46,688 bases of DNA, from the NCBI RefSeq assembly GCF_946480385.1, contig NZ_CAMLJP010000042.1, forward strand, positions 1-46,688, given 5' to 3'. The notes below the pieces were generated by a model. The model searched no databases and was not told the origin of the DNA. It saw only the letters and a program-made list of their open reading frames with translations. Positions 28,035-37,670 of the stretch are shown in pieces; positions within the stretch are counted from its first letter, which is position 1; each line of letters starts with the position of its first letter. The stretch is from an uncultured Azospirillum sp. Lineage in GTDB: Bacteria; Pseudomonadota; Alphaproteobacteria; Azospirillales; Azospirillaceae. The position numbers were made by a program, and so were the translations under genes.

Positions 28035-28529
28035 ATGCTCATCAGTCTGATCGTCGCCGCCGCGACGAATGACGTGATCGGCCGTGACGGCGGTCTTCCC
28101 TGGCATCTTCCCAGCGATCTGCGCCGGTTCAGGGAACTGACGATGGGCAAGCCGATCCTGATGGGTCGGAAGACCTGGGAGTCCCTGCCGCGCCGCCCAC
28201 TTCCCGGCCGCGACAATCTGGTGGTGAGCCATAAGGGCTTGGTCGGCGAGCATGACGGCGCCCGCTGGTTCACCGGCCTCGGAGCGGCGGTGTCCTGGGC
28301 ACAAGGCGCCGGCGCGGCCGAACTGTGCGTCATTGGCGGTGCCGCCCTGTTCCGCGAGACGCTGCCGATCGCCCATCGCCTGCACCTGACCCGCATCGAA
28401 AGTGCGGTGGAGGGCGACACGCTGATGCCGCCCATCGGCGCGGAATGGGCCGAGGTGTGGTCGAGCGCGCCCATGGAAGAGAATGGGCTGTTCTATCGCT
28501 ACATCGACTTCGAGAAGGTGCGCGGGTAG
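28035..28529 (+). CDS. folA: Dihydrofolate reductase
   Basis: NADPH-dependent reduction of dihydrofolate to tetrahydrofolate. The 164-residue product from ATG 28035 (MLISLIVAAATNDVIG) fits the family; AAAGGG lies 6 bp upstream. GTG 28008 and ATG 28017 are less likely. Visible are the GLPWHLPSD segment with catalytic D28, the NADPH-binding PILMGRKTWESLP, and the CVIGGAALF glycine motif. It is convergent with parB. Confidence 0.96.
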   Translation: MLISLIVAAATNDVIGRDGGLPWHLPSDLRRFRELTMGKPILMGRKTWESLPRRPLPGRDNLVVSHKGLVGEHDGARWFTGLGAAVSWAQGAGAAELCVIGGAALFRETLPIAHRLHLTRIESAVEGDTLMPPIGAEWAEVWSSAPMEENGLFYRYIDFEKVRG

Positions 28530-28553
28530 GGGGCGAGCGCCCCCGTATACCCG

Positions 28554-29465
28554 TTACTCTTCGCCGCCCAGCCGGTGCAGAACGTCGTCCAACTGGTCGA
28601 GCGTCTGGTAATGGATGGTGATCGTCCCGCGCTGTCCCTGCGGGTTGATCGCCACCTTCAACCCAATGCGGGCGGAGATCTCCTCCTCCAGATTGATCAG
28701 GTCGACGTCCTTCATCGCCGGGGTGGATCCGGCTCCACCGCTTGCGGCCTTGCCCTTCTTCGCCTTCGGCTGGTCGCCGCGCATCAGGTCTTCGGTCTGG
28801 CGGACATTCAGGCCGCGCGTCACCACCTCGCGGGCGACGGCGGCCGGATCCGGGGCGGTCAGCAAGGCGCGGGCATGGCCGGCGGTCAATGCGCCGTCCT
28901 GGACCATCGACTTGACCGGCTCCGGCAGGGCCAGCAGGCGCATCATGTTGGCGACATGGCTGCGGCTTTTGCCGACGGCGCGGGCCAGATCCTCCTGCGT
29001 GTGCTCGAACTCCTCCATCAGGCGGCGATAGCCCTCCGCCTCTTCCAGCGGGGTCAGATCCTGGCGCTGGATGTTCTCGATCAGCGCGATTTCCAGCGCC
29101 TCGCGGTCGCTGAGATCGCGGATGACGACCGGGACCTCGTGCAGGCCGGCGATCTGCGCGGCACGCCAGCGGCGCTCGCCGGCGATCAGCTCGTAGGAGT
29201 TCGCGTCCTCGCCATCGCGGCGGACGAGCAGGGGCTGCAGGATGCCCTTGTCGCGGATCGAGTCGACGAGGCCCTGGATCGCCTCTTCGTCGAACTTCCG
29301 CCGCGGCTGGTACTTGCCGGGGTGCACGAACTCGATCGGCACCTGCTTGGACTGCCGCACCTTGTCGAGTGCCGAGTAATCCTCGGTCGCCTCGCCGAAC
29401 AGGGCGGAAAGGCCGCGGCCCAGGCTGGCGCGGCGGGCGCCCCCTTGCTTGGTGTCGTCGATCAT
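28554..29465 (-). CDS. parB: Chromosome partitioning protein ParB
   Basis: Centromere-binding CTPase that loads at parS and spreads to form the partition complex. The 303-residue protein has an N-terminal ParA-contact segment ([14 protein letters not shown]), a ParB/Srx CTPase fold with [12 protein letters not shown] and [17 protein letters not shown], a helix-turn-helix with [18 protein letters not shown], a linker and a C-terminal dimerisation domain. Its start overlaps the parA stop by 4 bp. Four parS sites occur within the window. Confidence 0.97.
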   Translation of the reverse strand: MIDDTKQGGARRASLGRGLSALFGEATEDYSALDKVRQSKQVPIEFVHPGKYQPRRKFDEEAIQGLVDSIRDKGILQPLLVRRDGEDANSYELIAGERRWRAAQIAGLHEVPVVIRDLSDREALEIALIENIQRQDLTPLEEAEGYRRLMEEFEHTQEDLARAVGKSRSHVANMMRLLALPEPVKSMVQDGALTAGHARALLTAPDPAAVAREVVTRGLNVRQTEDLMRGDQPKAKKGKAASGGAGSTPAMKDVDLINLEEEISARIGLKVAINPQGQRGTITIHYQTLDQLDDVLHRLGGEE

Positions 29466-30259
29466 GCGGTCAGTCTCTTCTCACGGCGCAGCACCTCGCC
29501 CGCCAGATGGATGTAGGCCTGGGATCCGGGGCAGCGCATGTCGTAGATCAGCACCGGCTTGCCGTGCGACGGCGCTTCCGAGACCTTGACGTTGCGCGGA
29601 ATCACGGTGTCGTACACCTTCTCCCCGAAAAAGCCGCGGACGTCCGCCGCAACCATGTCCGACAGGTTGTTGCGCTTGTCGAACATCGTCAGCACGACGC
29701 CATGGATGTCCAGGTTCGGGTTGAAAGCGCGCTTCACCCGCTCGATGGTGCGGACCAGATGGCTGAGACCCTCCAGCGCGTAGAACTCGCACTGCAGGGG
29801 AACCATCACCGCATGCGACGCGACCAGCGCGTTCAGCGTCAGTAGACCCAGCGCAGGCGGGCAGTCGATCAGGACATAGTCGTATTCGAGCGCGCTGTTG
29901 GCGACCGCTTCGCGCAGGCGGAACTCGCGGCGCTCGGCGCCGACCAGCTCGATCTCCGCACCCGACAGATCGACCGACGAGGTGATGATCGACAGGTTCG
30001 GCACGGAGGAGGGGGTGGCCGCCTGCTCCAGCGAAACGTCGTCGAACAGCACGTCATAGATGCCGACGCGGCGGTCCGAGCGGGGAATGCCGAGACCGGT
30101 GGACGCGTTGCCCTGCGGGTCGAGGTCGATCACCAGCACCCGCTTGCCGATGACGGCGAGCGCGGTGGCGAGGTTGATCGTCGTCGTGGTCTTGCCCACG
30201 CCGCCCTTCTGGTTGGCAATCGCAACCACTCGGGCAAGGGGACGGGTGACGGCAGACAT
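29462..30259 (-). CDS. parA: Chromosome partitioning ATPase ParA
   Basis: Deviant Walker-A ATPase that moves ParB-parS complexes over the nucleoid. The 265-residue form starts at MSAVTRPLARVVAIANQKGG, with GAGAGG 5 bp upstream of ATG 30259; the longer frame to 30325 has no comparable site. The deviant Walker A KGGVGKTTT is at about residues 18-26, and the Walker A' region DLDPQGNAST and Walker B (VLIDCPPALGLLTLNAL) follow. It belongs to the group mnmE-mnmG-rsmG-parA-parB. Confidence 0.97.
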   Translation of the reverse strand: MSAVTRPLARVVAIANQKGGVGKTTTTINLATALAVIGKRVLVIDLDPQGNASTGLGIPRSDRRVGIYDVLFDDVSLEQAATPSSVPNLSIITSSVDLSGAEIELVGAERREFRLREAVANSALEYDYVLIDCPPALGLLTLNALVASHAVMVPLQCEFYALEGLSHLVRTIERVKRAFNPNLDIHGVVLTMFDKRNNLSDMVAADVRGFFGEKVYDTVIPRNVKVSEAPSHGKPVLIYDMRCPGSQAYIHLAGEVLRREKRLTA

Positions 30260-30321
30260 GGCAGCCTCTCGGGAGTCCGGTTGGCGGGAAGAAGGCGGGG
30301 AAACTGTGTCAGGCACGGTCT

Positions 30322-30936
30322 TCACGCACGCTCAAGATGACTCACGCGCAGGATGGTTCCGCTCGGATCGGTGCGGCTGTCAAATCGCTCCGTCCGCAGT
30401 CTCCAATATTGCGTGGTGGCGGTCAATTCGTCGTCCAGCGCGGCGCCCTTCAGGAACAGGCATTGACCGCGCGATCCGATGAAGGGGTGAGCCCAGGCGA
30501 AGAGATCGGTCAGCGGCGCCAACGCGCGGGCGGTGACCACATCGGCCTCGATGCCGGTGACGGTCTCGATCCGTTTGGTGTGGACGGTGACCGGCGCCTC
30601 GCAGACGCGGGCGACCTCTCGGAGGAAGGCGCATTTGCGCACGTCGCTCTCGATCAGATGCACCTGCGGCACGCCGAGGATGGCGAGCACCAGACCGGGA
30701 AAGCCGGCGCCGCTGCCGAGATCGACCAGCACCCCCGTCCCCTCCGGCAACAGCGGGTAGAGCTGCGCGGAGTCGAGGAAATGGCGCCTCCACGCGTCGG
30801 GCAGGGTGGAGGGGCCGACCAGATTGATCTTCGGCTGCCACTTGCGCAGCAACCCGTCATAGGCGATCAGCCGATCGAGCGTTTCACGTGAAACACCCAT
30901 GGCCTCCTGGAATGCAACCGCGTCGAACCCGCTCAT
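30322..30936 (-). CDS. rsmG: 16S rRNA (guanine-527 N7) methyltransferase RsmG
   Basis: SAM-dependent methyltransferase (GidB) that adds N7-methyl to G527 of 16S rRNA. The 204-residue protein shows [20 protein letters not shown], the SAM-binding [18 protein letters not shown] and [12 protein letters not shown]. Its start overlaps the mnmG stop by 4 bp (ATGA). A parS site sits within its first codons, encoding VSRET. Confidence 0.97.
   Translation of the reverse strand: MSGFDAVAFQEAMGVSRETLDRLIAYDGLLRKWQPKINLVGPSTLPDAWRRHFLDSAQLYPLLPEGTGVLVDLGSGAGFPGLVLAILGVPQVHLIESDVRKCAFLREVARVCEAPVTVHTKRIETVTGIEADVVTARALAPLTDLFAWAHPFIGSRGQCLFLKGAALDDELTATTQYWRLRTERFDSRTDPSGTILRVSHLERA
30880..30895. promoter_or_regulatory. 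parS: parS site 2 (inside rsmG)
   Basis: GTTTCACGTGAAAC is a perfect 14-bp palindrome, matching the 16-base parS consensus at 15 of 16. It overlaps codons 15-20 of rsmG. Confidence 0.9.
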
Positions 30937-32813
30937 TCGGCGGCCACCCCGGACGAGACCACATCACGGCGCTTCACATGGCGGAGCAGGGCGACCAGCG
31001 CCGCCGGGGTCATGCCGGGAATGCGGGCCGCCGCCCCCAGAGTTGCTGGGCGCGACTGGCGCAGCTTCTGACGGATTTCCGCGGACAGGCTGCCGATGCC
31101 GTCGACATCGAGATCGTCGGGCAGGGCGAGGGACTCGTCCTTGCGGAAGGCCCGGATGTCGGCCTCCTGACGCCCAAGATAGCCGGCATACTTGCCGTCG
31201 ATCTCCAACTGCTCAGCGATCTCCGGCGCGATCTCGCCCAACTCCGGCCACAGGCGGGCGAGGGCGGCGAGGTCGATGTCCGGGTATCGCAGCAGGTTGG
31301 CGGCACTGCGGCGCACGCCGTCCTGGTTCACCGCGACACCCTGGCGGGAGAGTTCGGCCGGCGTCGCCTGCAGCGAAGCGACCAGCGTACGACCGGCCGA
31401 CAGCGCGGCGCTCTTGGCGGCGAACACATCGCGACGTTCGGAACCGACGCAACCGATGGCGACACCCTTGTCGGTCAGCCGCTGGTCGGCATTGTCGGCG
31501 CGCAGCAGCAGCCGGTATTCGGCGCGCGAGGTGAACATGCGGTAAGGCTCGTTGGTGCCCCGGCCGATCAGGTCGTCGATCAGCACGCCAATATAGGCGT
31601 CGGCGCGGTCGAGCACGAAGCCCTCGCGATTGCCGCTCGCCGCCAGCGCGGCGTTGATGCCGGCCATCAGGCCCTGGGCCGCCGCCTCTTCATAGCCGGT
31701 GGTGCCGTTGATCTGGCCGGCCAGGAACAGGCGCGGCGCCCGCCGGGTCTCCAGCGTCGGCTTCAGCTCGCGCGGGTCGACATAGTCGTATTCGATGGCG
31801 TAGCCGGGGCGGATCATCACCACCTTCTCCAGCCCCGGCATGCTGGCGAGGATGCCGAGCTGCACGTCGCGGGGCAGGGAGGTCGAGATGCCGTTCGGGT
31901 AGACAGTGGGATCGTCCAGCCCTTCCGGTTCGAGGAAGATCTGATGCTTCTCCTTCTCGGCGAAGCGGACGACCTTGTCCTCGATCGATGGGCAATAGCG
32001 CGGGCCGGTGCCGGTGATCTGGCCGGAATACATTGGCGCGCGATGCAGGTTGGCGCGGATCAGCGCGTGCGCTTCCGGCGTCGTCCAAGTGATCGCGCAG
32101 TCGATCTGCGGCGTATCGATCCGCTTCGTCATATAAGAGAAGGGCGGGGGCGGCATATCGCCCGGCTGCTTCTCCAGCACATCCCAATCGATGGTGCGGC
32201 CGTCGAGGCGCGGCGGCGTACCGGTCTTAAGACGGCCGAGCGGGAAGCCGAGACGGGCCAGCGTGTCGGACAAGCCGATGGACGGCGCCTCGCCGACGCG
32301 GCCGGCGGGGGTGCGTTCTTCGCCGATGTGGATCAGGCCGCGCAGGAAGGTGCCGGTGGTCAGCACCACGGCACCGGCGCGGATGGACTCGCCGGACCCG
32401 GTGACGACACCGGTGATGCGATGGTCAGCGTCGACGATCAGGTCCTCGGCGCCGCCGGCTTCGATGAACAGATTTTCCTGTTCGGCCAGCAGCGACTGCA
32501 TCGCCTGCCGATAGAGCTTGCGGTCGGCCTGGGCGCGCGGGCCACGAACGGCGGGACCCTTGCTGCGGTTCAGGATGCGGAATTGGATGCCGCCGCGGTC
32601 GATGGCCTTCGCCATCACGCCGTCCAGCGCATCGATTTCCCGCACCAGATGACCCTTGGCGAGACCGCCAATGGCGGGGTTGCAGGACATCTCGCCAATG
32701 GTTTCGACCTTGTGGGTCAGCAGGAGCGTGCGCGCACCCATGCGCGCTGCCGCCGCAGCCGCCTCACAGCCGGCGTGACCGCCGCCGACAACGATGACAT
32801 CAAAGTTCCGCAT
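30933..32813 (-). CDS. mnmG: tRNA uridine-5-carboxymethylaminomethyl modification enzyme MnmG
   Basis: FAD-dependent partner (GidA) of MnmE in forming cmnm5U34 in tRNA. The 626-residue product from [19 protein letters not shown], with its dinucleotide-binding GGGHAGCE motif, equals the usual family length; earlier in-frame ATGs add non-conserved residues. Further signatures are [23 protein letters not shown] (about 45-67), [12 protein letters not shown] and CPSIEDK. It lies 117 bp after mnmE, with a parS site between, and overlaps rsmG. Confidence 0.97.
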   Translation of the reverse strand: MRNFDVIVVGGGHAGCEAAAAAARMGARTLLLTHKVETIGEMSCNPAIGGLAKGHLVREIDALDGVMAKAIDRGGIQFRILNRSKGPAVRGPRAQADRKLYRQAMQSLLAEQENLFIEAGGAEDLIVDADHRITGVVTGSGESIRAGAVVLTTGTFLRGLIHIGEERTPAGRVGEAPSIGLSDTLARLGFPLGRLKTGTPPRLDGRTIDWDVLEKQPGDMPPPPFSYMTKRIDTPQIDCAITWTTPEAHALIRANLHRAPMYSGQITGTGPRYCPSIEDKVVRFAEKEKHQIFLEPEGLDDPTVYPNGISTSLPRDVQLGILASMPGLEKVVMIRPGYAIEYDYVDPRELKPTLETRRAPRLFLAGQINGTTGYEEAAAQGLMAGINAALAASGNREGFVLDRADAYIGVLIDDLIGRGTNEPYRMFTSRAEYRLLLRADNADQRLTDKGVAIGCVGSERRDVFAAKSAALSAGRTLVASLQATPAELSRQGVAVNQDGVRRSAANLLRYPDIDLAALARLWPELGEIAPEIAEQLEIDGKYAGYLGRQEADIRAFRKDESLALPDDLDVDGIGSLSAEIRQKLRQSRPATLGAAARIPGMTPAALVALLRHVKRRDVVSSGVAAE

Positions 32814-32877
32814 GCGCGGGACCATAGCGGAATGGCCGCGCGGATCCAAGAGGGAGGCAGGGAGGCGGGGCAGGGAC

Positions 32878-32923
32878 AAGTGAGGCGTATCAGCGCTGTT
32901 TCACGTGAAACACGCCCTCACTT
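32878..32923. repeat. Inverted repeat enclosing parS site 3
   Basis: Arms AAGTGAGGCGT (32878-32888) and ACGCCCTCACTT (32912-32923) pair with one bulged base around the parS palindrome, in the mnmE-mnmG gap. Confidence 0.6.
32897..32912. promoter_or_regulatory. parS: parS site 3 (perfect, mnmE-mnmG gap)
   Basis: TGTTTCACGTGAAACA, a 16 of 16 match to the parS consensus, and the only non-coding copy in the window. Probably the strongest ParB site here. Confidence 0.95.
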
Positions 32924-32930
32924 GCCGCCA

Positions 32931-34262
32931 TCACTTCCCGATGCAGAAGTCGCGGAAGATCACATCCAGGAGATCCTCCACATCGACCCGCCCGGTGATG
33001 CGCCCCAATGCCCGGCTGGCGAGACGCACATCCTCCGCCGCCAGTTCGGGCAGCGGGGCATTCAGCGCCCGCAGCAACGACTCCCGGCATTCGGTCAGCG
33101 CGGCACGGTGACGGGCGCGGGTCAGGGACGGCGCGCTGCCGATGGCGAGCCGGTCGGCACTGAATGCGGTCAGCTTTTCCTCCAACGCCTTCAGACCGGC
33201 GCCGGTGTGGGCGGAGACCAGGATCGGGGACAGGTCCGGCCGCAGGTCTCTGCCCGTCGCAAGGTCCGTCTTGTTGAACACCACCACTGTGTCGGCATCG
33301 ATCAGGCCCAGCGTCGCCGGGTCGAGATCGGGCAGGGTGGTGGCATCGAATACAGCAACCTTCACGTCGGCACGCGCCGCCCGGTCGCGGGCACGGCGAA
33401 TGCCTTCCTCTTCGACTTCGTCGGCGGCGGCCTCGCGCAGGCCAGCGGTGTCGGCCAGCACGACCGGATAGCCGCCGAGGTCGAGATGCACCTCGATGAT
33501 GTCGCGGGTGGTTCCGGCGCGGGCGGAGACGATGGCAGCGTCCCGGCGGGCGAGCGCATTCAGCAGGCTCGACTTGCCGGCATTCGGCGCGCCGACGATG
33601 GCGATGTGCAGCCCTTCGCGGAGGCGCTCACCGCGGCCACCGTCATTGAGATGCGTTGCGATCTCGTCGGCCAATCCGATGATGACCAAACGGACGGCAT
33701 CGGTGACACCGCCGGGCAGATCATCCTCGGCGAAGTCGATGTCGGCCTCGATGTGGGCGAGGGCGCGGGTCAGCCGGTCCCGCCAGCCGTCGTAGAGTTT
33801 GCCAAGCGCACCCTCCATCTGCCGCAACGCCTGTCGGCGCTGGGCGGTGGTCTCGGCATCGATCAGGTCGGCGACCGCTTCGGCCTCCGTCAAATCGAGC
33901 TTGCCGTTCTCGAAGGCGCGGCGGGTGAACTCGCCGGGTTCGGCCAGCCGCAGACCGGGCAAGGTGGCAAGCGCCTCGATCACGCCGGTGACGACGGCGC
34001 GGCCACCATGCAGATGCAACTCCACCACGTCCTCGCCGGTGAAGCTGGCTGGAGCGGTGAAGCGCAGGACCAGCGCATCGTCCAGCGCGTCGCCGGTGCG
34101 TGGATCGCGCAGCTTGGTCAGCACGGCGCGGCGAGGCGCGGGCAGAACGCGGCCGGTCAGCGCCGAGAGGGCGGATCCGGCTTCGGGTCCCGAAATGCGA
34201 ACCACCGCCACACCGGATCGGCCGGGGGCGGTGGCGAGAGCGTAGATGGTGGTCGTGAACAT
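32931..34262 (-). CDS. mnmE: tRNA modification GTPase MnmE
   Basis: GTPase (TrmE/ThdF) that works with MnmG on wobble uridine. The 443-residue protein begins MFTTTIYALATAPGRSGVAVVRISG, a typical folate-binding N-domain. The G domain carries GAPNAGKSS (P-loop), GTTRD (switch I), DTAG and FNKTD. The helical domain closes with the invariant C-terminal FCIGK. Ten bp separate it from the upstream ferredoxin-like gene, so they share a transcript. Confidence 0.97.
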   Translation of the reverse strand: MFTTTIYALATAPGRSGVAVVRISGPEAGSALSALTGRVLPAPRRAVLTKLRDPRTGDALDDALVLRFTAPASFTGEDVVELHLHGGRAVVTGVIEALATLPGLRLAEPGEFTRRAFENGKLDLTEAEAVADLIDAETTAQRRQALRQMEGALGKLYDGWRDRLTRALAHIEADIDFAEDDLPGGVTDAVRLVIIGLADEIATHLNDGGRGERLREGLHIAIVGAPNAGKSSLLNALARRDAAIVSARAGTTRDIIEVHLDLGGYPVVLADTAGLREAAADEVEEEGIRRARDRAARADVKVAVFDATTLPDLDPATLGLIDADTVVVFNKTDLATGRDLRPDLSPILVSAHTGAGLKALEEKLTAFSADRLAIGSAPSLTRARHRAALTECRESLLRALNAPLPELAAEDVRLASRALGRITGRVDVEDLLDVIFRDFCIGK

Positions 34263-34272
34263 CGGGGATGGA

Positions 34273-34632
34273 TCAGCCGCGCTGCTCTGGCCGCAGTTCC
34301 CGCTGCTCCGGCGTCAGCATCAGGCGCTCGACGCGGCGGCCTTCGACCAGGTGGGTCTGCAAGATTTCATCGACGTCGCCGGTGCTGTGATAGGTGTACC
34401 AGACGCCTTCCGGATAGATCACCAGCGTCGGACCCAGTTCGCAGCGGTCGAGGCAGCCGGCGGAATTGATCCGCACCTTGCCGTCGAAGCCGAGTTCGCG
34501 GGCACGGGCCTTCATATAGTCGCGCAGCTTCTCCGACCCGTGGGCGGCGCAGGACCCGCGCTTGTGCCCGTCGGGACGGCGGTTGGTGCAGCAGAAGACA
34601 TGGGCTTCAAAGTAGGGCTTCTGTTCGGTCAC
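34273..34632 (-). CDS. Thioredoxin-like [2Fe-2S] ferredoxin
   Basis: A 119-residue protein with the cysteine pattern of thioredoxin-fold [2Fe-2S] ferredoxins: Cys in HVFCCTNRR, GSCAAHG, and SAGCLDRCELGPTLVIYPEG. Such proteins carry electrons; the partner is unknown. The start is a GTG at 34632 (VTEQKPYFEAHVF) overlapping the upstream stop as GTGA, with GGAAG before it; the ATG at 34674 gives a low-complexity extension. It lies 10 bp before mnmE, which suggests but does not prove a link to tRNA modification. Confidence 0.88.
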   Translation of the reverse strand: MTEQKPYFEAHVFCCTNRRPDGHKRGSCAAHGSEKLRDYMKARARELGFDGKVRINSAGCLDRCELGPTLVIYPEGVWYTYHSTGDVDEILQTHLVEGRRVERLMLTPEQRELRPEQRG

Positions 34633-34880
34633 TTTCTTCCTTCCTGGCCCAGGGCCGAGGCCATCTGGGACCAAAACATCTTCTGCATCTGCTCCATGCC
34701 TTGGATGCCGGCGGGAAGCCAGGTCTTCAGCATGGTCTCCGGGTCCATGGCCTGGAGATTGGAGCGCATCCGCTCCTGGATCTCCTGCATCATGGCATCC
34801 TGCATCGGCTTCACGTCAGGCAGGCCCAGGAAGTGCCGGGCTTCGTCCGGGGTGCAGTCGATGTCGACGGTGATTTTCAT
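34629..34880 (-). CDS. Small conserved protein, DUF6489-like
   Basis: An 83-residue soluble protein starting MKITVDIDCTPDEARHFLGLPDV, followed by an amphipathic helical part with many Met (MQDAMMQEIQERMRSN) and ending in MEQMQKMFWSQMASAL. I recognise it as a small family restricted mainly to Alphaproteobacteria (DUF6489, from memory). GGAGGGGG is 4 bp before the ATG, which decides the start over the frame opening at 35042. Its stop overlaps the ferredoxin start. It heads the minus-strand group that runs to parB. The function is unknown. Confidence 0.75.
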   Translation of the reverse strand: MKITVDIDCTPDEARHFLGLPDVKPMQDAMMQEIQERMRSNLQAMDPETMLKTWLPAGIQGMEQMQKMFWSQMASALGQEGRK

Positions 34881-35063
34881 GGGACCCCCTCCAGACCGGG
34901 AACCGGGCGCCGGATCCGGCACCGGTCCAGGCATTGGCCGCGTTGATTTTGGGGTTGAGCGCCACAGCGGCTCATGCCCCACTATACAGATAGGATGCAC
35001 TGGCGCAACGCCACCCCGGCGCCACCTATTGTCTAACGACACACCAACAGATCGGACACCGCC

Positions 35064-37115
35064 ATGCCCGCCACTCCGTTGGGCGCGAACCTGCTAGGCC
35101 GGGAGACGAGCCCCTATCTGCTGCAGCACAAGGACAACCCGGTCCACTGGATGCCCTGGGGGCCGGAGGCCTTCGCCCGCGCCAAGGCGGAGAACAAGCC
35201 GGTGCTGCTGTCGGTCGGCTATGCCGCCTGCCACTGGTGCCACGTGATGGCGCATGAGAGCTTCGAGAATCCCGAGATCGCCGGGCTGATGAACGAGCTG
35301 TTCATCAACATCAAGGTGGACCGGGAGGAGCGGCCGGATCTCGACACCATCTATCAGTCGGCACTGGCGCTGCTGGGACAGCAGGGCGGTTGGCCGCTGA
35401 CCATGTTCCTGACGCCGGATGCAGAGCCCTTCTGGGGCGGCACCTATTTCCCGCCGGCGCCGCGCTATGGCCGGGCGGGCTTCCCCGACGTGCTACGCGG
35501 CATCGCCGGCACCTATACCCAGGAGCCGGACAAGGTCGGCAAAAATGTCGACGCGCTGAAATCGGCGCTTGCCGGGATGGGAGAGAACCGGTCGGCCGGC
35601 GCCGTCGATGCCGGGGTGCTGGATCAGGTGGCGCAACGGCTGTTGCGGGAGGTCGACCCGATCCACGGCGGCATCGGCAACGCGCCGAAATTCCCGCAGG
35701 TGCCGCTGTTCGAACTGCTGTGGCGGGCGTGGCAGCGCACGGGACGCGAGCCGTTCCGCGAGGCGGTGACCCACACGCTGGCCAACATGGCGCAGGGCGG
35801 CATCTATGACCATCTCGGCGGCGGCTTCGCCCGCTATTCGGTCGATGAACGCTGGCTGGTGCCGCATTTCGAGAAGATGCTCTACGACAATGCGGAGCTG
35901 CTCGACCTGATGACGCTGGTCTGGCAGGAGACGCGCGATCCTCTGCTGGAAACCCGCATCCGCGAGACGGTCGGCTGGCTGCTGCGCGAGATGATCGCCG
36001 ACGGCGGCGGCTTCGCCGCGACGCTGGACGCCGACAGCGAGGGTGAAGAGGGACTCTTCTATATATGGCAGGAGCATGAGGTCGACCGGCTGCTCGGTCC
36101 CGCCCTCGGCGACAACGGGCTGGCGACGTTTAAACGCGTTTACGAGGTGCTGCCCCAGGGCAATTGGGAGGGCGTCACCATCCTGAACCGGCTGGGCGGC
36201 TTGGCACTGGCCGACGATGCCACCGAGACGACGCTCGCCAAGGGCCGGGAAATTCTGCTGCGGGCACGGGCCAAGCGGGTGCGGCCGGGCTGGGACGACA
36301 AGGTGCTGGCCGACTGGAACGGACTGATGATCGCGGCGCTGACCCATGCCGCCCTGGCTCTGGACGAGCCGGAGTGGCTGGACGCCGCCGGCCGCGCCTT
36401 CGCCTTCGTCCGCGACCGGATGGATACCGCCGGGCGGCTCTGCCACAGCTGGCGGCACGGGCAGGGCAAGCATGCGGGGATGCTCGACGATTATGCCCAC
36501 ATGGCGCGCGCCGCCCTGGCCCTGCACGAGGCGACCGGGGATCCGGCGGCGCTCGATCAGGCGAAGATTTGGGTGGCGACGCTCGACGCCCATTTCTGGG
36601 ACGGCGCCAGCGGCGGCTATTTCTTCACCGCCGACGATGCCGAGGGGCTGATCGTCCGCACCAAGAGCGTCTACGACAACGCCACGCCCAGCGGCAACGG
36701 CACCATGCTGGCGGTGCTGACCACGCTGTTCCAGCGCACCGGCGAGGATGCCTATCGCGAACGGGCAGAGGCGCTCGCCGCCGCCTTCTCTGGCGAGCTG
36801 ACCCGCAACTTCTTCCCGCTGCCGACCTTCCTGAACGCGGTGGAGCTGATGACGGCGCCGCTGCAGATCGTCATCGTCGGACCGCCGAAAGCGGCGGAGA
36901 CGGAAGCGTTGCGCCGCACCGTGCTGGACCGCTCGCTGCCCAACCGCATCCTGACCGTGCTCCCACCGGAGGCGGATCTGCCCGCCAATCATCCGGCGCA
37001 AGGGAAGGGGATGCGTGACGCGGCGGCGACCGCCTATGTCTGCCGCGGCATGACCTGTTCAGCCCCGGTGACGGCGACGGCGGATCTGGCGGCACTTCTG
37101 GCAACGAAAAGCTGA
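35064..37115 (+). CDS. YyaL/DUF255 thioredoxin-domain protein
   Basis: A 683-residue protein with an N-terminal thioredoxin-like domain (spermatogenesis-associated protein 20 family) and an alpha/alpha barrel like those of glycoside hydrolases or epimerases. The N-terminus [21 protein letters not shown], the CHWC motif (C56-C59) and the [10 protein letters not shown] and [12 protein letters not shown] segments are diagnostic. No export signal is seen. The biochemical role is not established for the family. It is transcribed divergently from the small DUF gene across a 183-bp gap. Confidence 0.92.
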   Translation: MPATPLGANLLGRETSPYLLQHKDNPVHWMPWGPEAFARAKAENKPVLLSVGYAACHWCHVMAHESFENPEIAGLMNELFINIKVDREERPDLDTIYQSALALLGQQGGWPLTMFLTPDAEPFWGGTYFPPAPRYGRAGFPDVLRGIAGTYTQEPDKVGKNVDALKSALAGMGENRSAGAVDAGVLDQVAQRLLREVDPIHGGIGNAPKFPQVPLFELLWRAWQRTGREPFREAVTHTLANMAQGGIYDHLGGGFARYSVDERWLVPHFEKMLYDNAELLDLMTLVWQETRDPLLETRIRETVGWLLREMIADGGGFAATLDADSEGEEGLFYIWQEHEVDRLLGPALGDNGLATFKRVYEVLPQGNWEGVTILNRLGGLALADDATETTLAKGREILLRARAKRVRPGWDDKVLADWNGLMIAALTHAALALDEPEWLDAAGRAFAFVRDRMDTAGRLCHSWRHGQGKHAGMLDDYAHMARAALALHEATGDPAALDQAKIWVATLDAHFWDGASGGYFFTADDAEGLIVRTKSVYDNATPSGNGTMLAVLTTLFQRTGEDAYRERAEALAAAFSGELTRNFFPLPTFLNAVELMTAPLQIVIVGPPKAAETEALRRTVLDRSLPNRILTVLPPEADLPANHPAQGKGMRDAAATAYVCRGMTCSAPVTATADLAALLATKS

Positions 37116-37133
37116 CTTCCACGGGAGGAAACC

Positions 37134-37631
37134 ATGGCGCGTCTTTCCATCGACAGTCCGCTGGGGCCCCTGATGCTGAGCGGGGACGGATCCGCCCTGA
37201 CCTCGGTCGGCTGGGGCCGCTTCGACCATGACGAACCGGACGCGGTTCTGACCGAGACCGCGCGCCAGCTGGAGGCTTATTTCACGGGACGGCTCCAGCG
37301 CTTCGACCTGCCGCTGAAGCCGGGAGGCACCGCCTTCCGGCGCAGCGTCTGGGATGCGATGCTGGCGATCCCCTATGGCGGCACCGCGACTTATGGCGGG
37401 ATGGCGAAGATGCTGGGCAGCGCGCCGCGCGCGGTCGGCGGGGCCTGCGGCGCAAATCCGATCCCCATCATCATTCCCTGCCATCGGGTGTTGGCCAGCG
37501 GCGGGGCGCCCGGCGGCTATTCCGGCCATGGCGGGCTGGACACCAAGGCGTGGCTGCTGGCGCTGGAACGCCGACATGCCGGCGTGGGGCAGGGCAACGG
37601 CGCGGCGGCAGAGCAGTTCGCGCTGCTCTGA
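37134..37631 (+). CDS. ogt: Methylated-DNA-protein cysteine methyltransferase
   Basis: A 165-residue suicide repair protein removing alkyl groups from O6-alkylguanine. The acceptor Cys is C116 in the PCHRV motif (IIIPCHRVL), with the DNA-binding helix region GTATYGGMAKMLGSAPRAVGG upstream and GGYSGHGGLDTKAWLL downstream. The AdaA half is absent, so it is the Ogt type. GGGAGGAAA lies right before the ATG, 18 bp after the preceding gene. Confidence 0.95.
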   Translation: MARLSIDSPLGPLMLSGDGSALTSVGWGRFDHDEPDAVLTETARQLEAYFTGRLQRFDLPLKPGGTAFRRSVWDAMLAIPYGGTATYGGMAKMLGSAPRAVGGACGANPIPIIIPCHRVLASGGAPGGYSGHGGLDTKAWLLALERRHAGVGQGNGAAAEQFALL

Positions 37632-37670
37632 GACGCCTGAGAACTCAAAAAGAAGGGAAACCAAACCACC

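Noticed and set aside
30888..34469. A 1193-codon plus-strand open frame
   Set aside because: It lies antisense to rsmG, mnmG and mnmE, which are unmistakable; the translation is low-complexity (Gly/Gln/Arg-rich), as expected for the antisense of GC-rich genes.
35241..35246. CACGTG in the YyaL-like gene as a fifth parS
   Set aside because: Flanks are TGC and ATG, not TTT/AAA, so the palindrome is only 6 bp.
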